Below, piece after piece: positions 42,730 to 51,785 of a DNA stretch of 64,000 bases. Within the stretch, counting starts at the first letter, position 1, and each line of letters begins with the position of its first letter. This stretch comes from Treponema sp. (GTDB taxonomy: Bacteria; Spirochaetota; Spirochaetia; Treponematales; Breznakiellaceae). Position numbers and translations under genes: made by a program. A model generated the notes under the pieces. It was not told the origin of the DNA. It saw only the letters and a program-made list of their open reading frames with translations, and ran no database searches. The stretch covers positions 1-64,000 of the forward strand of contig JAIRRJ010000069.1 of assembly GCA_031256035.1 (NCBI GenBank). The letters are read 5' to 3'.

Positions 42730-42956
42730 GACTTAGTATCCTCTAGTTCATAGACCCTGATACACATATCAGGACAAACCTCGTAACAATTCCCGCAGGC
42801 AATGCACTTATCAAGGTTTACTGGCTTTGAAGGGCAATAACCGGACGCATTAGGCTTCGCATCAGCCTCCAATACCTTCACGGGACAAGCGCGGATGCAC
42901 AACAAGCACCCTTTGCACAATTCACGATCAATTTCTATCTTGCCTTTTTTTGCCAT
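42726..42956 (-). CDS. 2-oxoacid:ferredoxin oxidoreductase, delta (2[4Fe-4S] ferredoxin) subunit
   Basis: The 76-residue product carries two 4Fe-4S motifs, CKGCLLCIRACPV and CIACGNCYEVCPD. ATG at 42956 (MAKKGKIEIDREL) is chosen because AGAGGAAA lies just upstream; 20 extra upstream codons in frame are not conserved. It is the first gene of the four-gene operon and passes electrons from the active site to ferredoxin. Confidence 0.93.
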   Translation of the reverse strand: MAKKGKIEIDRELCKGCLLCIRACPVKVLEADAKPNASGYCPSKPVNLDKCIACGNCYEVCPDMCIRVYELEDTKS

Positions 42957-43071
42957 CAAGTTTCCTCTTTGTTCAAGATGTTTTCCCATTATAAAAAAAT
43001 AACGGAAATGAGCCAAGTCTTTTCCGGCGATTTTTCTTGACGTTTACGGTCTATTCGTATTTTCTTAATAT

Positions 43072-43830
43072 ATGGGGAATGTTACAAATATTGTCGTTGT
43101 TTCCGGCTATGAAGAGGATCGTAAACGCATCCTTGCCGCCCTATCAGAGCAGAATGATTTTTTTATTGCCGGCACGGAGAAGGACGAAATCGGTGCGATA
43201 ATTAAGTCGGCGCAGTTGAAACCGGACGCGCTTATTCTTGATTTAAAGCAGCCGGAAATTAAAGCGCCGGAGCTTGCGCCCATGATACACAGAAGGTCTC
43301 CCGCTACAGCTATTGTTTTATTATCTAACAATGATGAACATAATCATGCATGCAGAGCGTTCCTTGCCGGAATTTCAGGCTATCTCCTGAAAGATAAAGA
43401 TATGGATAAATTGATTCCCGTCTTAAAAATTGTTATAAGCGGTGGTTATTTTATTAACGATTCAGTTGCCATTAGAATTTTTAACGCCGTTTCGTTCTAC
43501 GGCAAATTTCCCGGTCAACTGAGGGATTACTCAAATTCATGGATTGAGCAAAAAGAAGATTACTTTTCTCCTTTGGAACGCGGAATCGTTACGCTTGTGG
43601 CCAAGGGGTTTTCGGACAGGGAAATTGCCGAATATTTGAATGTCTCAAGCGGGACAATACGAAATTACTTTACCGCGATAAAACACAGAACAAAACTGAA
43701 AAACCGCATCCAGATTGTCATTTTTTCGCTGGTTTACGGACATATTAACCTCGACCACCTTAATATCATCGAAGATGAGGTATTTTCAAAGACCAGTTCA
43801 ATGATAGACATATTTAAAATGATCAAATAA
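43072..43830 (+). CDS. NarL-type regulator with atypical receiver domain
   Basis: The 252-residue protein has a receiver-like domain (residues 5-120) and a LuxR-type helix-turn-helix near residues 165-215 (FSPLERGIVTLVAKGFSDRE, NVSSGTIRNYFTAIKHRTK). The phosphorylatable Asp57 is present (LILDLKQPE) and so is the conserved lysine (YLLKDKD), but the acidic pair after strand one is replaced (VVVSGYEED, Ser11-Gly12), so Mg2+-dependent phosphorylation may be impaired. No ribosome binding site precedes the ATG; TTGACG at 43037 and TATTTT at 43058 would start transcription close to it. It is 23 bases before xylB and may regulate xylose use. Confidence 0.78.
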   Translation: MGNVTNIVVVSGYEEDRKRILAALSEQNDFFIAGTEKDEIGAIIKSAQLKPDALILDLKQPEIKAPELAPMIHRRSPATAIVLLSNNDEHNHACRAFLAGISGYLLKDKDMDKLIPVLKIVISGGYFINDSVAIRIFNAVSFYGKFPGQLRDYSNSWIEQKEDYFSPLERGIVTLVAKGFSDREIAEYLNVSSGTIRNYFTAIKHRTKLKNRIQIVIFSLVYGHINLDHLNIIEDEVFSKTSSMIDIFKMIK

Positions 43831-43853
43831 AATGAATTAATTATGGAGGTTTT

Positions 43854-45356
43854 ATGAAAACCGTATGCGGAATCGACCTTGGGACGCAAAGCTGTAAAAT
43901 AGTTGTTTACGATTATGAAAAAAAGAGTATTGCCGCCCAATCACAGTCGCCTTTGGATTTAATTACCGAAAATGACGGAACAAGAGAACAAAAAACCGAA
44001 TGGTACGATACGGCCATAAAAACCTGTTTTGATAAAATCGATAAAAATATAAAAAGCACAATTTCCGCCATCGGCGTTTCAGGGCAGCAGCATGGGTTTG
44101 TGCCGCTTGATGGAAACGGAAAGCCGGTTTACAACATCAAACTCTGGTGCGATACTTCAACCGCTGCCGAATGTAAAGAGTTAACCAAAGCGGCGGGCGG
44201 TGAAAAAAAACTTATAGCAAAAACCGGTCTTCCTATGAGGCCGGGTTACACTGCCCCAAAGGTACTGTGGCTTAAAAAACATAAACCAAAAGCTTTTGCC
44301 CAACTGCGGCACATACTCCTTCCGCACAACTACATTAATTTTCTGTTGACCGGCGAATACCATGCGGAATACGGAGACGCTTCCGGTACCGCGCTTTTTG
44401 ATGTCAGACAGCGGAAATGGTCTTCCGCCGTCTGCAAATGCATTTCTCCCAATCTTGAAAAATTTCTTCCGCCGCTTTCCTCCTCGAAGAAACCGGCGGG
44501 AGCTGTAAGCAGAGTTGCAGCCGATCTTTACGGCATCAACGAAGGAACGCTGGTTGCTTCAGGCGGCGGCGACAACATGATGAGCGCAATCGGCACTGGC
44601 GCTGTGCGGGACGGCTTCCTTACAATGAGTCTTGGTACATCCGGCACCCTTTTTGGTTTTTCAAAAGAACCGGTGATTGATCCGACAGGAAACCTCGCCG
44701 CCTTTTGTTCTTCGACCGGCGGCTGGCTGCCGCTTCTCTGCACCATGAACTGTACCGTAGCAAGCGAAGAATTTCGCAGCCTGTTCAATCTGGATGTAAA
44801 AGATTTTGACGCGGAAGCCGCAAAAGCGCCAATCGGTGCGGACGGAATCGTAGTACTGCCATTCTTCAACGGCGAGAGGACTCCCAATTTGCCCAACGGC
44901 AGGGCAAGCGTCAACGGCATCACCGCCGCCAACTTCAAAAGAGAAAACCTTGCACGCGCTGCCCTTGAATCGGCAATTTTCGGGATGAGGATAGGGCTTG
45001 AAGGATTTAAGGTGCTGGGATTTAAACCTAAGGAGATACGCCTGACAGGCGGCGGAGCAAAAAGTCCCATCTGGCAGAGCATTGCAGCTAACGTGATGAA
45101 CCTGCCGGTGCGGATTCCCATTGGGACAGAAGCCGCAGCCCTGGGAGGGGCGATACAGGCTCTCTGGTGTCTTCAAACCCAAAAGGGTTTGGAAAATCAA
45201 GAGGATAAGAAAAAAATCAAGATTGAAGATTTAGCGGAAGAGCACGTAACGCTGGGCGCTGCGGTGAAGCCGGAAAAGAAGGACGTCAAAAAATATGATG
45301 ACGCTTATGCGGCGTATTCACGGTATCTTGGGGCTTTAAGCCCTATGTATAAATAA
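43854..45356 (+). CDS. xylB: Xylulokinase
   Basis: The 500-residue protein is a FGGY carbohydrate kinase: GIDLGTQSCKIVVYD at the start, SGQQHGFVPLD, LWCDTSTAAE, LTGEYHAEYGDASGT and the nucleotide-binding LTGGGAKSPIWQSIAAN. It phosphorylates D-xylulose. ATGGAGG lies upstream of the start. Xylose isomerase follows after 21 bases, so the pair forms the xylose catabolic operon. A predicted insertion of about 20 residues (KKIKIEDLAEEHVTL region) is ordinary. Confidence 0.95.
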   Translation: MKTVCGIDLGTQSCKIVVYDYEKKSIAAQSQSPLDLITENDGTREQKTEWYDTAIKTCFDKIDKNIKSTISAIGVSGQQHGFVPLDGNGKPVYNIKLWCDTSTAAECKELTKAAGGEKKLIAKTGLPMRPGYTAPKVLWLKKHKPKAFAQLRHILLPHNYINFLLTGEYHAEYGDASGTALFDVRQRKWSSAVCKCISPNLEKFLPPLSSSKKPAGAVSRVAADLYGINEGTLVASGGGDNMMSAIGTGAVRDGFLTMSLGTSGTLFGFSKEPVIDPTGNLAAFCSSTGGWLPLLCTMNCTVASEEFRSLFNLDVKDFDAEAAKAPIGADGIVVLPFFNGERTPNLPNGRASVNGITAANFKRENLARAALESAIFGMRIGLEGFKVLGFKPKEIRLTGGGAKSPIWQSIAANVMNLPVRIPIGTEAAALGGAIQALWCLQTQKGLENQEDKKKIKIEDLAEEHVTLGAAVKPEKKDVKKYDDAYAAYSRYLGALSPMYK

Positions 45357-45377
45357 TAACTAACGGAGGATGATGTT

Positions 45378-46727
45378 ATGGCGGATTTTTACACCGGGAA
45401 AAAAGAGTATTTCCCCAAAATCAAAAAAATAAAATACGAGGGGCCGAAGAGCGACAATCCTCTTGCGTTCAAGTATTATGATCCGGAGAAAAAAGTCGGC
45501 AAAAAAAAGATGAAGGATCATCTGCGTTTTGCGATTGCCTACTGGCACAGTTTCTGCGGAGACGGCACTGATCCGTTTGGCTCTGCCACCCACAAGCACC
45601 CATGGCTTGCAGACGCGAAAACACCCATGGAAGCGGCTGAAAATAAAATGGACGCCGCGTTTGAATTTATCTCCAAACTGGGCGCGGAATTTTACTGCTT
45701 CCACGACCGCGATATGGCTCCCGAAGGCTCAAGCCCTGCTGAAAGTGAAAAAAATCTCTTCACGCTGACAGCAAAAGCCAAGAAGTTGCAGAAAGCTGCG
45801 GGAGTAAAACTCCTGTGGGGAACGGCGAACCTTTTCAGTCATCCGCGCTTTATGAACGGAGCGGCGACTAACCCCGAATTCGGCATAGTGGCTCTTGCCG
45901 GCGCACAGGTAAAAGCCGCGATTGACGCAACCATTGAACTCGGCGGTCAGGGTTACACCTTCTGGGGCGGGCGCGAAGGCTACATGAGCCTGTTGAACAC
46001 AGACCTGAAAAAAGAAAAAGACCATCTGGCGCGTTTCCTGATCATGGCAAGGGATTATGCCCGTAAACATGGTTTCAAGGGCGCGTTCTACATTGAACCC
46101 AAACCGATGGAGCCGTCAAAACATCAATATGACTTTGACACGGAAACCGTTATCGGCTTTTTGCGCCACTACGATCTTGACAAGGATTTCCGCATGAACA
46201 TTGAGGCAAACCACGCCGAGCTTGCAGGCCACGATTTTGTACATGAGCTTGAGACGGCGGCAGCCGCCGGTCTTTTCGGCTCGGTAGACGCAAACCGCGG
46301 CGATGCACGTAACGGCTGGGACACAGATCAATTCCCAACCAGCTACTACGAAACCGCTCTGGCAATGTATACGATTCTCAAAGCCGGCGGCTTTACCACA
46401 GGCGGCCTTAACTTTGACGCAAAGATACGCCGCAATTCTGTAGACCCGGCTGATTTATTCATCGCCCACATCGGCGGCATGGACGCATTCGCGGTCGGTC
46501 TTGAAGTTGCGCAGCGAATTATAAACGACGGCGTTATTCCAAACTTTGTGAAAAAACGCTATGCGTCATTCAGCACCGGAGACGGTGCAAAATTCGCCAA
46601 GGGCGAGTTAAGCCTGGATCAGCTTGCCAAAATCGGGACAGCGGCAGGATACGGGAAAACCGGCATCACGAGCGGCAAACAAGAGTACCTGGAGAATGTT
46701 CTGAACGGGTACATGCTGGGTCTTTAG
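45378..46727 (+). CDS. xylA: Xylose isomerase
   Basis: The 449-residue protein fits class II xylose isomerase: [13 protein letters not shown] (catalytic His and Asp), [47 protein letters not shown] and [14 protein letters not shown] metal-binding residues. It converts D-xylose to D-xylulose in the cytoplasm. CGGAGGATGATG precedes the ATG. A terminator lies 30 bases after the stop. Confidence 0.97.
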   Translation: MADFYTGKKEYFPKIKKIKYEGPKSDNPLAFKYYDPEKKVGKKKMKDHLRFAIAYWHSFCGDGTDPFGSATHKHPWLADAKTPMEAAENKMDAAFEFISKLGAEFYCFHDRDMAPEGSSPAESEKNLFTLTAKAKKLQKAAGVKLLWGTANLFSHPRFMNGAATNPEFGIVALAGAQVKAAIDATIELGGQGYTFWGGREGYMSLLNTDLKKEKDHLARFLIMARDYARKHGFKGAFYIEPKPMEPSKHQYDFDTETVIGFLRHYDLDKDFRMNIEANHAELAGHDFVHELETAAAAGLFGSVDANRGDARNGWDTDQFPTSYYETALAMYTILKAGGFTTGGLNFDAKIRRNSVDPADLFIAHIGGMDAFAVGLEVAQRIINDGVIPNFVKKRYASFSTGDGAKFAKGELSLDQLAKIGTAAGYGKTGITSGKQEYLENVLNGYMLGL

Positions 46728-46757
46728 GCGGGATCGTCAGACGACTGGAAAACGGGA

Positions 46758-46787
46758 GCCTCTAATTTTTTAGAGGCTTCTTTTTTA
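46758..46787 (+). terminator. Rho-independent terminator after xylA
   Basis: GCCTCTAA-TTTT-TTAGAGGC forms a perfect 8-bp stem (46758-46777), followed by TTCTTTTTT. Confidence 0.9.
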
Positions 46788-46792
46788 GTAAT

Positions 46793-46876
46793 GAAGGGTA
46801 TCAATACCGCAGGGCAAGCCCTGCACCCGTCGCCTGCGGCGACTTCCGCGGCAAGCCGCGGGGTATTAAACCCTTC
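46793..46876. repeat. Three-armed palindromic element (cloverleaf-like)
   Basis: An outer stem pairs GAAGGG (46793-46798) with CCCTTC (46871-46876) and AATACC (46803-46808) with GGTATT (46862-46867). Inside it are three perfect hairpins: GCAGGGC-AA-GCCCTGC, GTCGCC-TGC-GGCGAC and CCGCGGC-AA-GCCGCGG. It lies just after the xylA terminator, outside any gene. It is not a tRNA: there is no anticodon loop or TPsiC sequence. It may be a REP-like or non-autonomous mobile element, or a structured RNA or bidirectional stop signal. Confidence 0.65.
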
Positions 46877-46898
46877 GTTTCCTCACTCGCTCGGTCAT

Positions 46899-46916
46899 GG
46901 CTGTGCAAGCACAGCC
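46899..46916. repeat. Additional perfect hairpin of the same style
   Basis: GGCTGTGC-AA-GCACAGCC has a perfect 8-bp stem with the same AA loop as two arms of the neighbouring cloverleaf-like element. It lies 20 bases from the end of the outer-membrane protein gene. Confidence 0.6.
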
Positions 46917-46935
46917 GCGACTCTCGCTTCGTTCG

Positions 46936-48201
46936 TCAATAATAACCGGCTTTGATACTGCCCTTCAGCGTAACAAGCAGCATCATACTGAAGGGGCGGT
47001 TTTTAGGGTCTTCGTTATGTTTATAATAATAGCCTTCTTTATTGCCCAATGCCATGGGTACGGCAAAGTAAATATCAATATGCTCCCATGGATTCAACTT
47101 GAATCCGGGAATCAATTGCGCCGAATCCTGCATTGGCGCATAAAGCACCTGGGTAAATAAACGCGGTTTACCCTTCCCGCCGAATCTATAAATCAGATTT
47201 AATGCCATATTGAAACCCTCAACAAAGGGAGAAATTCCCTCCTCACGTATATCGGTTTCGGAATGATACAGGGATGATTTCCCTTCTCCATTGAAAAAGA
47301 ACTCCCAGTTTATGTCCAATTTTTCGTTGAAAAAATCTTTCCCAAAACCAAGATTTACGGCAAAACTTGTTTCATTGTCATTATTAAGGTCAACGGCAAC
47401 AAGCCATTCATTGTATAACTCAAAATTCCATAAGGTGGTCTTTGTGGAAAAAAAACTCCGCAGGGGCATTCTGTCCAGATAAAAAATTCCCAAATCAAAA
47501 TCTGCCCAGCGGAACGCCAGATTGTATTTACCGCCAAGACCTATATCGTTCCGTGCGGGAGTTTCGCCTTTCAAAAAATCAACTCTGGTTAAAGCCAATG
47601 CCTGTACACCGCCGACACCTATGGGAACATCGGCTTTCATGATATAAGAAGGGCCTTTGGGACCGTCTTCCGGAACCCGCGCCAGAAGATTAGTAAACTC
47701 ATAGTTAGGTGAAATTCCCCATGACTGCGAATACTTTCCCGCCCGGAAAAAAACAGCGTTATACATATTATAATCAAAAAAGAAATCTCCAAGAGAGAAT
47801 TCAAAAACTGAATTTTTTTTGGATGGAATACAAAAATCCATAACGCTTTTAACGCGGAAAATCTCTGAAATTTGGGCGTCCATGCTCAAACTGGCGGCCA
47901 TTTTTACGTATGGTCCCCAAGTAAAAACCCTTTCTTCGTCATCATCCCATGGAGTAATATTCCATCCCGGAGCAAAGCCGCCCTGAAATCTGTAAGAAGC
48001 GTCAAAAACTATCCCCTTTCGCTTTACGCTTCCCATCACAGAAGCCATGGCGTCATCATCCGCATTTTCTTCAGGGGAAAATTCCGGCCAGGGTTCATCA
48101 AAAACGGAATCTATATCCCAATCAATTATATCTCCTTCCTGAGCGGCAAGGCACAGAAACGAAAAAAAAAGAAGCGCTAAAAAAACAGAAAGCCCTTTCA
48201 C
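46936..48201 (-). CDS. Predicted outer-membrane beta-barrel protein
   Basis: The 421-residue protein has a signal peptide (ending FLCLAAQ), then an acidic linker (about 22-50, WDIDSVFDEPWPEF) and many short alternating hydrophobic strands, ending in an aromatic residue (IKAGYY), all signs of a beta-barrel. It is the last gene of the Wzz-ABC-FtsX-LolA-like operon and overlaps the LolA-like gene by four bases. It resembles the treponeme protein set in which a LolA-like protein and ABC permeases precede a barrel; the exact role is unknown. Confidence 0.68.
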   Translation of the reverse strand: MKGLSVFLALLFFSFLCLAAQEGDIIDWDIDSVFDEPWPEFSPEENADDDAMASVMGSVKRKGIVFDASYRFQGGFAPGWNITPWDDDEERVFTWGPYVKMAASLSMDAQISEIFRVKSVMDFCIPSKKNSVFEFSLGDFFFDYNMYNAVFFRAGKYSQSWGISPNYEFTNLLARVPEDGPKGPSYIMKADVPIGVGGVQALALTRVDFLKGETPARNDIGLGGKYNLAFRWADFDLGIFYLDRMPLRSFFSTKTTLWNFELYNEWLVAVDLNNDNETSFAVNLGFGKDFFNEKLDINWEFFFNGEGKSSLYHSETDIREEGISPFVEGFNMALNLIYRFGGKGKPRLFTQVLYAPMQDSAQLIPGFKLNPWEHIDIYFAVPMALGNKEGYYYKHNEDPKNRPFSMMLLVTLKGSIKAGYY

Positions 48202-48962
48202 CTGTTAACAGTCTCCAGGAATGTTTTAGAAAAAACAGAATCCGCCACTTTGCTAAAAGAAGGTTTGGTTATTGTCATCTGCGTTTTTTCATTGACAAAA
48301 GTTCCGTTAATTACCGCGCCCCTGAGGGTTTCTACAAACAGAATCTGCTTTGGAACATAGCGTCCGCCGATATCATAATAGTCAGGGATTGCGGATGTCC
48401 GCAGAAGCTGTCCTGAAAGGCTGTAATCCTCGGTTTTGCGCAGCAGATAATCATCGCTGACCCAAACCTTCATTTTAGGATATGTTACATCGTTTGTTAT
48501 CGCTTCAAGAGTCAGGAGCCGGCACTTAAAACGTCCCAATACTGCATCTTCACCGGCAACCACTTTGTAGTCTTCAGCCAGAGTAGAACGGGTAAAATCC
48601 GAATTCCGGGCGTTGGTATTCTGAAAACGGTCGGCGCTGCTGGTTGTATTGAAACGGCGGCTTTGGGGATCATAAAACCAGAGGGTTTTCCCCTCTTTCA
48701 GATAACCCTGCCCCTTGCTGATTAACGGCTGCATGATCACAATCACATACTGTTCTTTTGAGTCCCGGCGGAAAATTCCCGCTGTTGTGGTCGTGCGCGA
48801 TTGTCCGGGCTTGTCCTGCACAATGGTATACTCCGCTGAAAAATCAGTATCAAAATAACTCACAAGAGAGTCAACTTTTGCCAGCAGCTCCTGATCAGAA
48901 ACAGCCCAAAGCCCGGTCCCGGTAATAAAAAATAAAAACAAAAATAATCTTCTACAAGTCAT
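48198..48962 (-). CDS. Outer membrane lipoprotein-sorting (LolA-like, TP0789-type) protein
   Basis: The 254-residue protein has a cleavable signal sequence (LFLFLFFITGTGLWA) and a LolA-like fold: FSAEYTIVQDKPGQSRT, KEQYVIVIMQPLISKGQGYLK, GKTLWFYDPQSRRF, then LRKTEDYSLSGQLLRTS. It would carry hydrophobic molecules or lipoproteins through the periplasm. It starts on the stop codon region of the second permease gene and is followed by the outer-membrane protein gene. A complete Lol system (LolB) is not seen, as usual in spirochaetes. Confidence 0.8.
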   Translation of the reverse strand: MTCRRLFLFLFFITGTGLWAVSDQELLAKVDSLVSYFDTDFSAEYTIVQDKPGQSRTTTTAGIFRRDSKEQYVIVIMQPLISKGQGYLKEGKTLWFYDPQSRRFNTTSSADRFQNTNARNSDFTRSTLAEDYKVVAGEDAVLGRFKCRLLTLEAITNDVTYPKMKVWVSDDYLLRKTEDYSLSGQLLRTSAIPDYYDIGGRYVPKQILFVETLRGAVINGTFVNEKTQMTITKPSFSKVADSVFSKTFLETVNR

Positions 48963-50272
48963 TACAGTGGTTCTCCTGATAATAAGGCGGGCAAATGTTT
49001 TCTTGAAGCGCGGAAAGAAGGAAAGAATACCGCTGCGGTAAGCGCAAGAAAAATCAACATTACATTAGTAAGTATTGTTTTAGGCAGATAAAGAGCCGAC
49101 AGTTTTCCTTTTTTCATAAATATCTCAAAACTGGGGAACCAAGAAAACGAGACAGACGAAACAGCCCAGCTCAAAAACCAGGCGAGGAAAAATCCGGCAA
49201 GCAGGGACATTAATCCCATTGCAACAACCTCTGTCCAGAGAACCAGCCGCAGATCGCCGCCGTAAAAACCAATGGCGCGCATAACGCCCATTTCCTTTGC
49301 CCGCTCATGAAGTATCAGGCGGTAAGTTACTGCGGCGCTGACAAAAATAATCAGAAGCATCATTCCGTAAAGAAAATAGGTAACAATGTTCATCGCGCCC
49401 AGCAATTCCGAAATTTCCGATAAGAATACCGGCATGGTATACAAAAAGACTCTGATCCCTCTCCATGGTTTTGCGGTTTCCAGAGACATTTCATCTCTGT
49501 CGTAAACCAGCGGACCAGTTTCCATTTTTTCCGATAAGATTTTATGAAAGGCAATGCGTTTTTGCCCGGCGGCGGCCGGATTATCAAGGAAAAAACCAAC
49601 AGTTGAACAATCATCATCTCTAAAAACAAGCAGACGGTTCAGGGTTACTCTGGAAACATAAACTTTGTAATAACCGAATATCGAAGAATCGCGCACAATT
49701 CCCCTGACAATGAAAACGCCGGTATTTTTCTGCCTGCGCCTGGTTTCAACTTCCAGAATGACACTGTCTCCAATAACAGCGCCCAATTTATGGGCAACAG
49801 GCTCAGAAAGAACAATGCTGTCATCTTCAAACGGCTGTTCGGGCGGCGCGGAAAAATCCATCATGGAAAACAGATGAGCTTCTTCATCCCAATCGCAGCC
49901 CACAACATATTTTTGCATAACAGCGTTTCCGTTAAAATATACGACGCCTCTTTCTCCAAAGATAGTCCGAAATACCGTTTTTACGGGGTTAACACCCGCC
50001 TCTTCCGCTGCCTCCAATACAGCGGATATTTCTTTTACTCCCAAATGATTTATTTTGTTAGTTGCAGAATCATGGCCAACCGCGACAATGTCCCCCGCAT
50101 AATGCGATTGCGCTGAATAATAAACACTGTCATACATGCCGTCTTTCAGCGAAGTAATGAAAGTAACTACCGCAAAACCAAAGACCAGCGCCGCCATTAA
50201 AAAACCATAACGCCGCCTGTAACGGTGCAGGTACTTAATGCCAAGCCTGAAAAGAGCTGTTAATTTTTCCAA
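48962..50272 (-). CDS. ABC transporter permease, FtsX/LolC-type (second)
   Basis: The 436-residue protein has one N-terminal membrane segment (YGFLMAALVFGFAVVTFITSL), a periplasmic domain of about 230 residues, then three membrane segments (about 285-425) in the FtsX/MacB pattern; HERAKEMGVMRAIGFYG is the usual loop contacting the ATPase. It pairs with the permease upstream and the ATPase at 51.8-52.5 kb. The gap before it is filled by two dispersed-repeat copies. Confidence 0.87.
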   Translation of the reverse strand: MEKLTALFRLGIKYLHRYRRRYGFLMAALVFGFAVVTFITSLKDGMYDSVYYSAQSHYAGDIVAVGHDSATNKINHLGVKEISAVLEAAEEAGVNPVKTVFRTIFGERGVVYFNGNAVMQKYVVGCDWDEEAHLFSMMDFSAPPEQPFEDDSIVLSEPVAHKLGAVIGDSVILEVETRRRQKNTGVFIVRGIVRDSSIFGYYKVYVSRVTLNRLLVFRDDDCSTVGFFLDNPAAAGQKRIAFHKILSEKMETGPLVYDRDEMSLETAKPWRGIRVFLYTMPVFLSEISELLGAMNIVTYFLYGMMLLIIFVSAAVTYRLILHERAKEMGVMRAIGFYGGDLRLVLWTEVVAMGLMSLLAGFFLAWFLSWAVSSVSFSWFPSFEIFMKKGKLSALYLPKTILTNVMLIFLALTAAVFFPSFRASRKHLPALLSGEPL

Positions 50273-50286
50273 GATTTACCCTGCCT

Positions 50287-50311
50287 TTTTTGCAGCGAAG
50301 CTACCCGCGCA
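50287..50311 (+). repeat. Dispersed repeat, copy 7 (variant)
   Basis: TTTTTGCAGCGAAGCTACCC followed by GCGCA, differing from the main form by A to G and T to C changes. It lies in the short gap between the two permease genes and is tandem with copy 8. Confidence 0.8.
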
Positions 50312-50335
50312 TCTTGCAGCGAAGCTACCCTCGCA
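50312..50335 (+). repeat. Dispersed repeat, copy 8 (variant), provides the stop of a permease gene
   Basis: TCTTGCAGCGAAGCTACCCT followed by CGCA. On the minus strand it provides the terminal TAG and last codons (ALRG) of the first permease gene, so the gene's end is formed by the repeat. Confidence 0.78.
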
Positions 50336-51785
50336 ATGCCGCCATTGGCTCAATTCTGACAGTTGTTTCCATTGGGTATATTGACGCGGCAAATCCCAAA
50401 ACCACCGCCAGAAGAAATGATAAAAACGCAATGCGCGGCATAAATTCCATTGTTAGAATCTTTCCGCCGAGCAGTGAAGCAAGCAATTCATTCGGAATTT
50501 GCAGTCCAAGTGAATTAACCCATTGAAAAAACAAAAAACCTCCTGTTATTCCGGCAAAACCGGCGATTACAGCTATTATAAAATTTTCCTGGAGTATGAG
50601 CGTCCGTATGTATGAATCGGAAGCTCCGATTGCCCGCAGTGTGCCGATCTCACGCGTTCTGCGAAAAACAGAAATCAGCATAATATTAATTGCGGCGATC
50701 ACACCGGCAACGCAAACCAAAAATACTCCGGCGTTGAACAGGGCTTGAATCAACAGTAATAAAATAGCGGAAGTTCCGGCGGCTGTCCGCCAATCTACCG
50801 CGGTAATGCCGTAAGGCTCAATTTTTTTGTTTAGTGACGCAATGAGCCTGGAAGATGATATTCCATCTTCCAGACGCAGGATTATGAAATTCCAGTCGCC
50901 CCCTGTTAAGTTGTCATCTTCTTCCGTTCTGGTTTCCGATAAATATGAGTGAAGCATACTCGCCGAGAATTCAGCGGCCGAAAATTCATCATCATCCGTT
51001 TCTTCGGTTACGGAAAAAGCGCTGCCAAAAATATCATCCCAATCAGCAGATAACAGACGCAAAGCATCATCCTCCAATTCTTCATCAGGAGCGCCTGCCA
51101 CCTGAATGGAGTTAAGCACCCTGACAGTCTGCGGATCGATAATGACAATCTCATTCATAAATTGACCAGGGTTTTTATAACTGAAAATTCCCACCAGCGG
51201 AACTTCCCGAATCTTAAATCCCAAAGAACCGCCTGACGTTAAAAGCAACGGCGCACCGGCAGCCGGATATTGCCCACTCTGTTTTTCGATTCTCTGCGCC
51301 CGCTCTGCGGTAATCATTGCGCCATATTCTCCGGCACGCAAAAAACGGCCTTCTTCAAGAATAATACCTGTGAAAAGTGAAAAATATGTTGCCGCGTCTA
51401 CACCGCAGAGCAAAACGGGTTCCCGGACATCCAAGAAATCAAGATACGCTTTACCCGACACCTGGCTGGTTATACCTGACACTCCCTTTTCGGCGCGGAT
51501 AATTTCCATAATTGCATCATAAGCCGGAAGAACAGGAATTGTAAAAAATGAATCAATTATGGGAGTATTTGCGCCAAAAAGATTCATTGTAACATCGGTT
51601 TTCATTTCCAGCACCACATCGCCTGTGAGACTTTGAATAAAAGCCTGACGAATACCCCGGTCAGAGCTTCCGATAACACTGTTTCCGATAAAAAACAAAA
51701 AAGTAATAACAGAGACAAGAGCGGCGATAATAGCGTTATTTTTTTTATTTCTCGCAACATTGCGAAGAGCCAGTGGAAAAACCAT
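50325..51785 (-). CDS. ABC transporter permease, FtsX/LolE-type (first)
   Basis: The 486-residue protein has an N-terminal membrane segment (NNAIIAALVSVITFLFFIGNS), a large periplasmic domain (about 45-340) and three C-terminal segments, with the ATPase-contact loop FRRTREIGTLRAIGASDSYIR. ATG 51785 is preferred: it overlaps the ATPase stop (TGATG) and starts the conserved LALRNVARNKKNN. The C-terminus is short, ending MAALRG, because a repeat supplies the stop. It forms a transporter with the second permease and the ATPase. Confidence 0.87.
   Translation of the reverse strand: MVFPLALRNVARNKKNNAIIAALVSVITFLFFIGNSVIGSSDRGIRQAFIQSLTGDVVLEMKTDVTMNLFGANTPIIDSFFTIPVLPAYDAIMEIIRAEKGVSGITSQVSGKAYLDFLDVREPVLLCGVDAATYFSLFTGIILEEGRFLRAGEYGAMITAERAQRIEKQSGQYPAAGAPLLLTSGGSLGFKIREVPLVGIFSYKNPGQFMNEIVIIDPQTVRVLNSIQVAGAPDEELEDDALRLLSADWDDIFGSAFSVTEETDDDEFSAAEFSASMLHSYLSETRTEEDDNLTGGDWNFIILRLEDGISSSRLIASLNKKIEPYGITAVDWRTAAGTSAILLLLIQALFNAGVFLVCVAGVIAAINIMLISVFRRTREIGTLRAIGASDSYIRTLILQENFIIAVIAGFAGITGGFLFFQWVNSLGLQIPNELLASLLGGKILTMEFMPRIAFLSFLLAVVLGFAASIYPMETTVRIEPMAALRG

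Noticed and set aside
46793-46876. tRNA or tmRNA gene suggested by cloverleaf-like pairing
   Set aside because: No anticodon loop, no GGTTCRA-type arm and no CCA-proximal acceptor stem; two of the loops are only two bases, too tight for tRNA arms.
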